From Desulfobacter vibrioformis DSM 8776 (GTDB taxonomy: Bacteria > Desulfobacterota > Desulfobacteria > Desulfobacterales > Desulfobacteraceae), in contig NZ_JQKJ01000030.1 in assembly GCF_000745975.1 (NCBI RefSeq), positions 1-45,139 of the forward strand: a stretch of 45,139 nt of DNA. Direction: 5' to 3'. The notes under the pieces are model-generated. The model did no database searches. It worked only from the letters and a program-made list of their open reading frames with translations, and was not told the origin of the DNA. The position numbers were made by a program, and so were the translations under genes. Of the stretch, positions 43,857 to 45,139 are shown one piece after another (the stretch's first letter is position 1; the number at the start of each line of letters is the position of its first letter).

Positions 43857-43874
43857 CCGCTTGAACGGTATAAT
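43845..43874 (+). promoter_or_regulatory. Sigma-70-type promoter of the toxin-antitoxin pair
   Basis: TTGCCA (43845-43850), 18-bp spacer, TATAAT (43869-43874), 32 bp before the antitoxin start; GAGAGGG supplies the ribosome site. Confidence 0.6.
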
Positions 43875-43906
43875 TAACAAGTTCTTCTAATGAGAGGGAA
43901 ATATTA

Positions 43907-44140
43907 ATGGGTCAGGAAAAAATAAGACAGGAAATTAACAAACTCAATTTTTCTGAAAAACTGCTACTGGTGGGCGATATATGGGATTCCATCGCTCAAG
44001 AGACTGGAAAGCAACCGTTACCGGAATGGCAAAAACAAGAACTTGACAAAAGATATGCCGAATACAAAGCAGGCAAACTAAAAACCTATGACTGCCAAGC
44101 AGTTCACGATGAGTTAAGGGCAAAGTACGGATTCAAATGA
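43907..44140 (+). CDS. Addiction-module antitoxin (Phd/YefM-unrelated, RelB-like small family)
   Basis: 77 residues, of the 'putative addiction module component' family, whose proteins are about 75 residues. KLNFSEKLLLVGDIWDSIAQ (about 12-31) and PLPEWQKQELDKRYAEYKAG (about 37-56) are the usual features. It should neutralise the toxin whose ATG overlaps its stop by 4 bp and repress the shared promoter. Confidence 0.82.
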   Translation: MGQEKIRQEINKLNFSEKLLLVGDIWDSIAQETGKQPLPEWQKQELDKRYAEYKAGKLKTYDCQAVHDELRAKYGFK

Positions 44141-44418
44141 TCACCCGCTATACTGACCGTGCGTTGACTGAAATCGACCTGGGAATTTTATGGTACGAAG
44201 AGCAAAAAAGAGGTCTGGGGTCAGAGTTTCTGGATTGTATTGAAGCTGCTGTAAAAAACATTTCGAAAAATCCAAAGATGTATCAAAAAAGGTATTCAAA
44301 TTTTCGAGGCTGCCCGATTCGGCGTTTCCCCTTTTCGATTTTTTATACGATTGAAGATTTTGAAATCATAATTCATTCGGTTTTCGATAATCGGCAAGAT
44401 CCACAAAAAAGACCCTAA
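44137..44418 (+). CDS. RelE/ParE-family toxin
   Basis: 93 residues. Family pattern: ALTEIDLGILWYEEQKRGLGSEFLDCIEAAVKNI helical pair, then PIRRFPFSIFYTIEDFEIIIHSVFDNRQDP strands with the usual R and F residues. Members poison gyrase (ParE) or mRNA translation (RelE); which one cannot be told from sequence. Forms a pair with the gene just upstream. Confidence 0.85.
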   Translation: MITRYTDRALTEIDLGILWYEEQKRGLGSEFLDCIEAAVKNISKNPKMYQKRYSNFRGCPIRRFPFSIFYTIEDFEIIIHSVFDNRQDPQKRP

Positions 44419-44755
44419 GTTTTTTGAGGCAACACACAAAAAATGCCCTATTCATTATTGTCGCTGTTTACCAACAAACCTGTTCAGGGTCAACACAAAC
44501 ACATCCTTTTAAAAATTCTGACAGAAGATTAAGAAAAGTCTGGGGGGCATTGTCCGACTGGAAAATGGAGCCTGGCCGAAGGGTAGTCTTCACCGCAAAC
44601 CCTTGATTTGCTCCGCCACATTTTTGATATAGGTCACCAATAACAAAAGTAGCCAACGCCCTTTTAAGAAAGGCTTGGGAGTTCTTAAATACCATAAAGG
44701 CTCAGTCAACTTTTCCTGGTATTGATTGAATATTCCCCTTTCCGCTTCACAAATT
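44419..44755. other. Intergenic region with a possible minus-strand gene remnant
   Basis: No confident gene. A 75-codon minus-strand frame (44468-44695) reads like protein (AFLKRALATFVIGDLYQKC; KTTLRPGSIFQSDNAPQTF), possibly the end of a broken transposase, but I recognise no family and it has no clear ribosome site. Confidence 0.4.
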
Positions 44756-44800
44756 GACTGGTAAAAGCTACATAGTTAGTCGGTGCAGCTTTTACCAGTC
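44756..44800. repeat. 14-bp perfect inverted repeat
   Basis: GACTGGTAAAAGCT (44756-44769) and AGCTTTTACCAGTC (44787-44800), 17-bp loop. It lies 31 bp past the catalase stop codon. No T-run follows on the catalase strand, so it is not a classic terminator; it might be a mobile-element end or a 3' RNA stem. Confidence 0.75.
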
Positions 44801-44831
44801 CGAATAGATGCGGTTGATCGCTGATGTTTAT

Positions 44832-45139
44832 CTATCGTGGAACTTTATCCAACGAAATGCTCAGTGCCTTGGCCACCCCTTCACCATAGGCCGGGTCGGC
44901 TTTCAGGCAGTTGCCGATATGACGGATTTTGATCATCTCCGGAGCATCGTCCATTGCACGGGCGGTGTTGCCGAACAGGGCCTCCTGTTGTTCCTTACTC
45001 ATCAAACGAAATAGTTTGCCCGGCTGGGTATAGTAATCACTGTCGTCCTCTCGCGCGTTCCAGTGAGCTGCCGCACCGCTCAATGCCAGAGGGGGCTCGG
45101 AGAAGTCTGGCTGTTCTTGCCATTCACCATAGCTGTTTG
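44832..45139 (-). CDS. katA: Catalase, C-terminal part (gene continues beyond the window)
   Basis: About 102 C-terminal residues; the frame stays open to the window edge. [40 protein letters not shown] and [20 protein letters not shown] match the C-terminal region of monofunctional heme catalases. The heme-binding core lies outside the window. Catalase helps a mostly anaerobic bacterium survive oxygen exposure. Confidence 0.9.
   Translation of the reverse strand, partial: NSYGEWQEQPDFSEPPLALSGAAAHWNAREDDSDYYTQPGKLFRLMSKEQQEALFGNTARAMDDAPEMIKIRHIGNCLKADPAYGEGVAKALSISLDKVPR

Overview
The window looks like chromosome of a marine-type sulfate-reducing member of the Desulfobacterota (Desulfobacterales; Desulfobacter/Desulfobacula-like). 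This is inferred from gene content and order: (R)-citramalate-type isoleucine synthesis, PfaC- and Ole-type lipid genes, a PP2C/Ser-Thr kinase cassette and many sigma-54/two-component genes. No 16S or dissimilatory sulfate-reduction gene is present to prove it.

Layout. (1) 1-2.4 kb is a decayed mobile-element zone: a truncated Tn3-family transposase, an IS3-type OrfA stump and inverted repeats, ending at tRNA-Arg(TCT). (2) 2.6-8.4 kb, minus strand, is a branched-chain amino acid operon ilvD-ilvB-ilvN-cimA. It is preceded by a 28-residue leader peptide with 14 Ile/Val/Leu residues and an intrinsic terminator, a textbook attenuator. (3) 8.5-14.2 kb holds a hybrid histidine kinase with a REC-TPR regulator, then on the minus strand an actin-like protein and an orphan larB. 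(4) 14.3-19.9 kb, plus strand, has cmoA, cmoB (wobble-uridine modification), an arginase, and a 969-residue helicase that appears to fuse MrfA (YprA) and MrfB (YprB) functions in one chain.

(5) 20-30.3 kb is a metal/envelope-stress region. A ZraP-like periplasmic protein, a SHOCT protein, a membrane Ser/Thr kinase with a degenerate FGE-like sensor and a PP2C phosphatase lie on the plus strand. CopA and a YHS protein, then a sigma-54 response regulator and its sensor kinase (ZraSR-like), lie on the minus strand. Two sigma-54-type promoters, one before zraP and one before YHS-copA, each have an upstream copy of a nearly identical 17-bp element (16/17), which suggests one regulon driven by the local two-component system.

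(6) 30.3-32.9 kb carries HIT, SIR2 deacetylase, an unknown protein and a rhomboid protease. (7) 32.9-42.0 kb, plus strand, is a lipid/hydrocarbon cluster: a PfaC-like KS-CLF-DH-DH synthase subunit, OleA, OleB, a membrane-anchored unknown protein, OleC, and Ogt. No OleD, ACP-bearing PfaA or enoyl reductase PfaD is in the window. This is the best candidate for an under-described system: a polyunsaturated-chain synthase subunit joined to head-to-head olefin synthesis.

(8) 42.0-45.1 kb has a small unknown protein, a structured-looking non-coding stretch, a lytic transglycosylase, transposase debris, a ParE-type toxin-antitoxin pair and the 3' end of a catalase gene that runs off the window.
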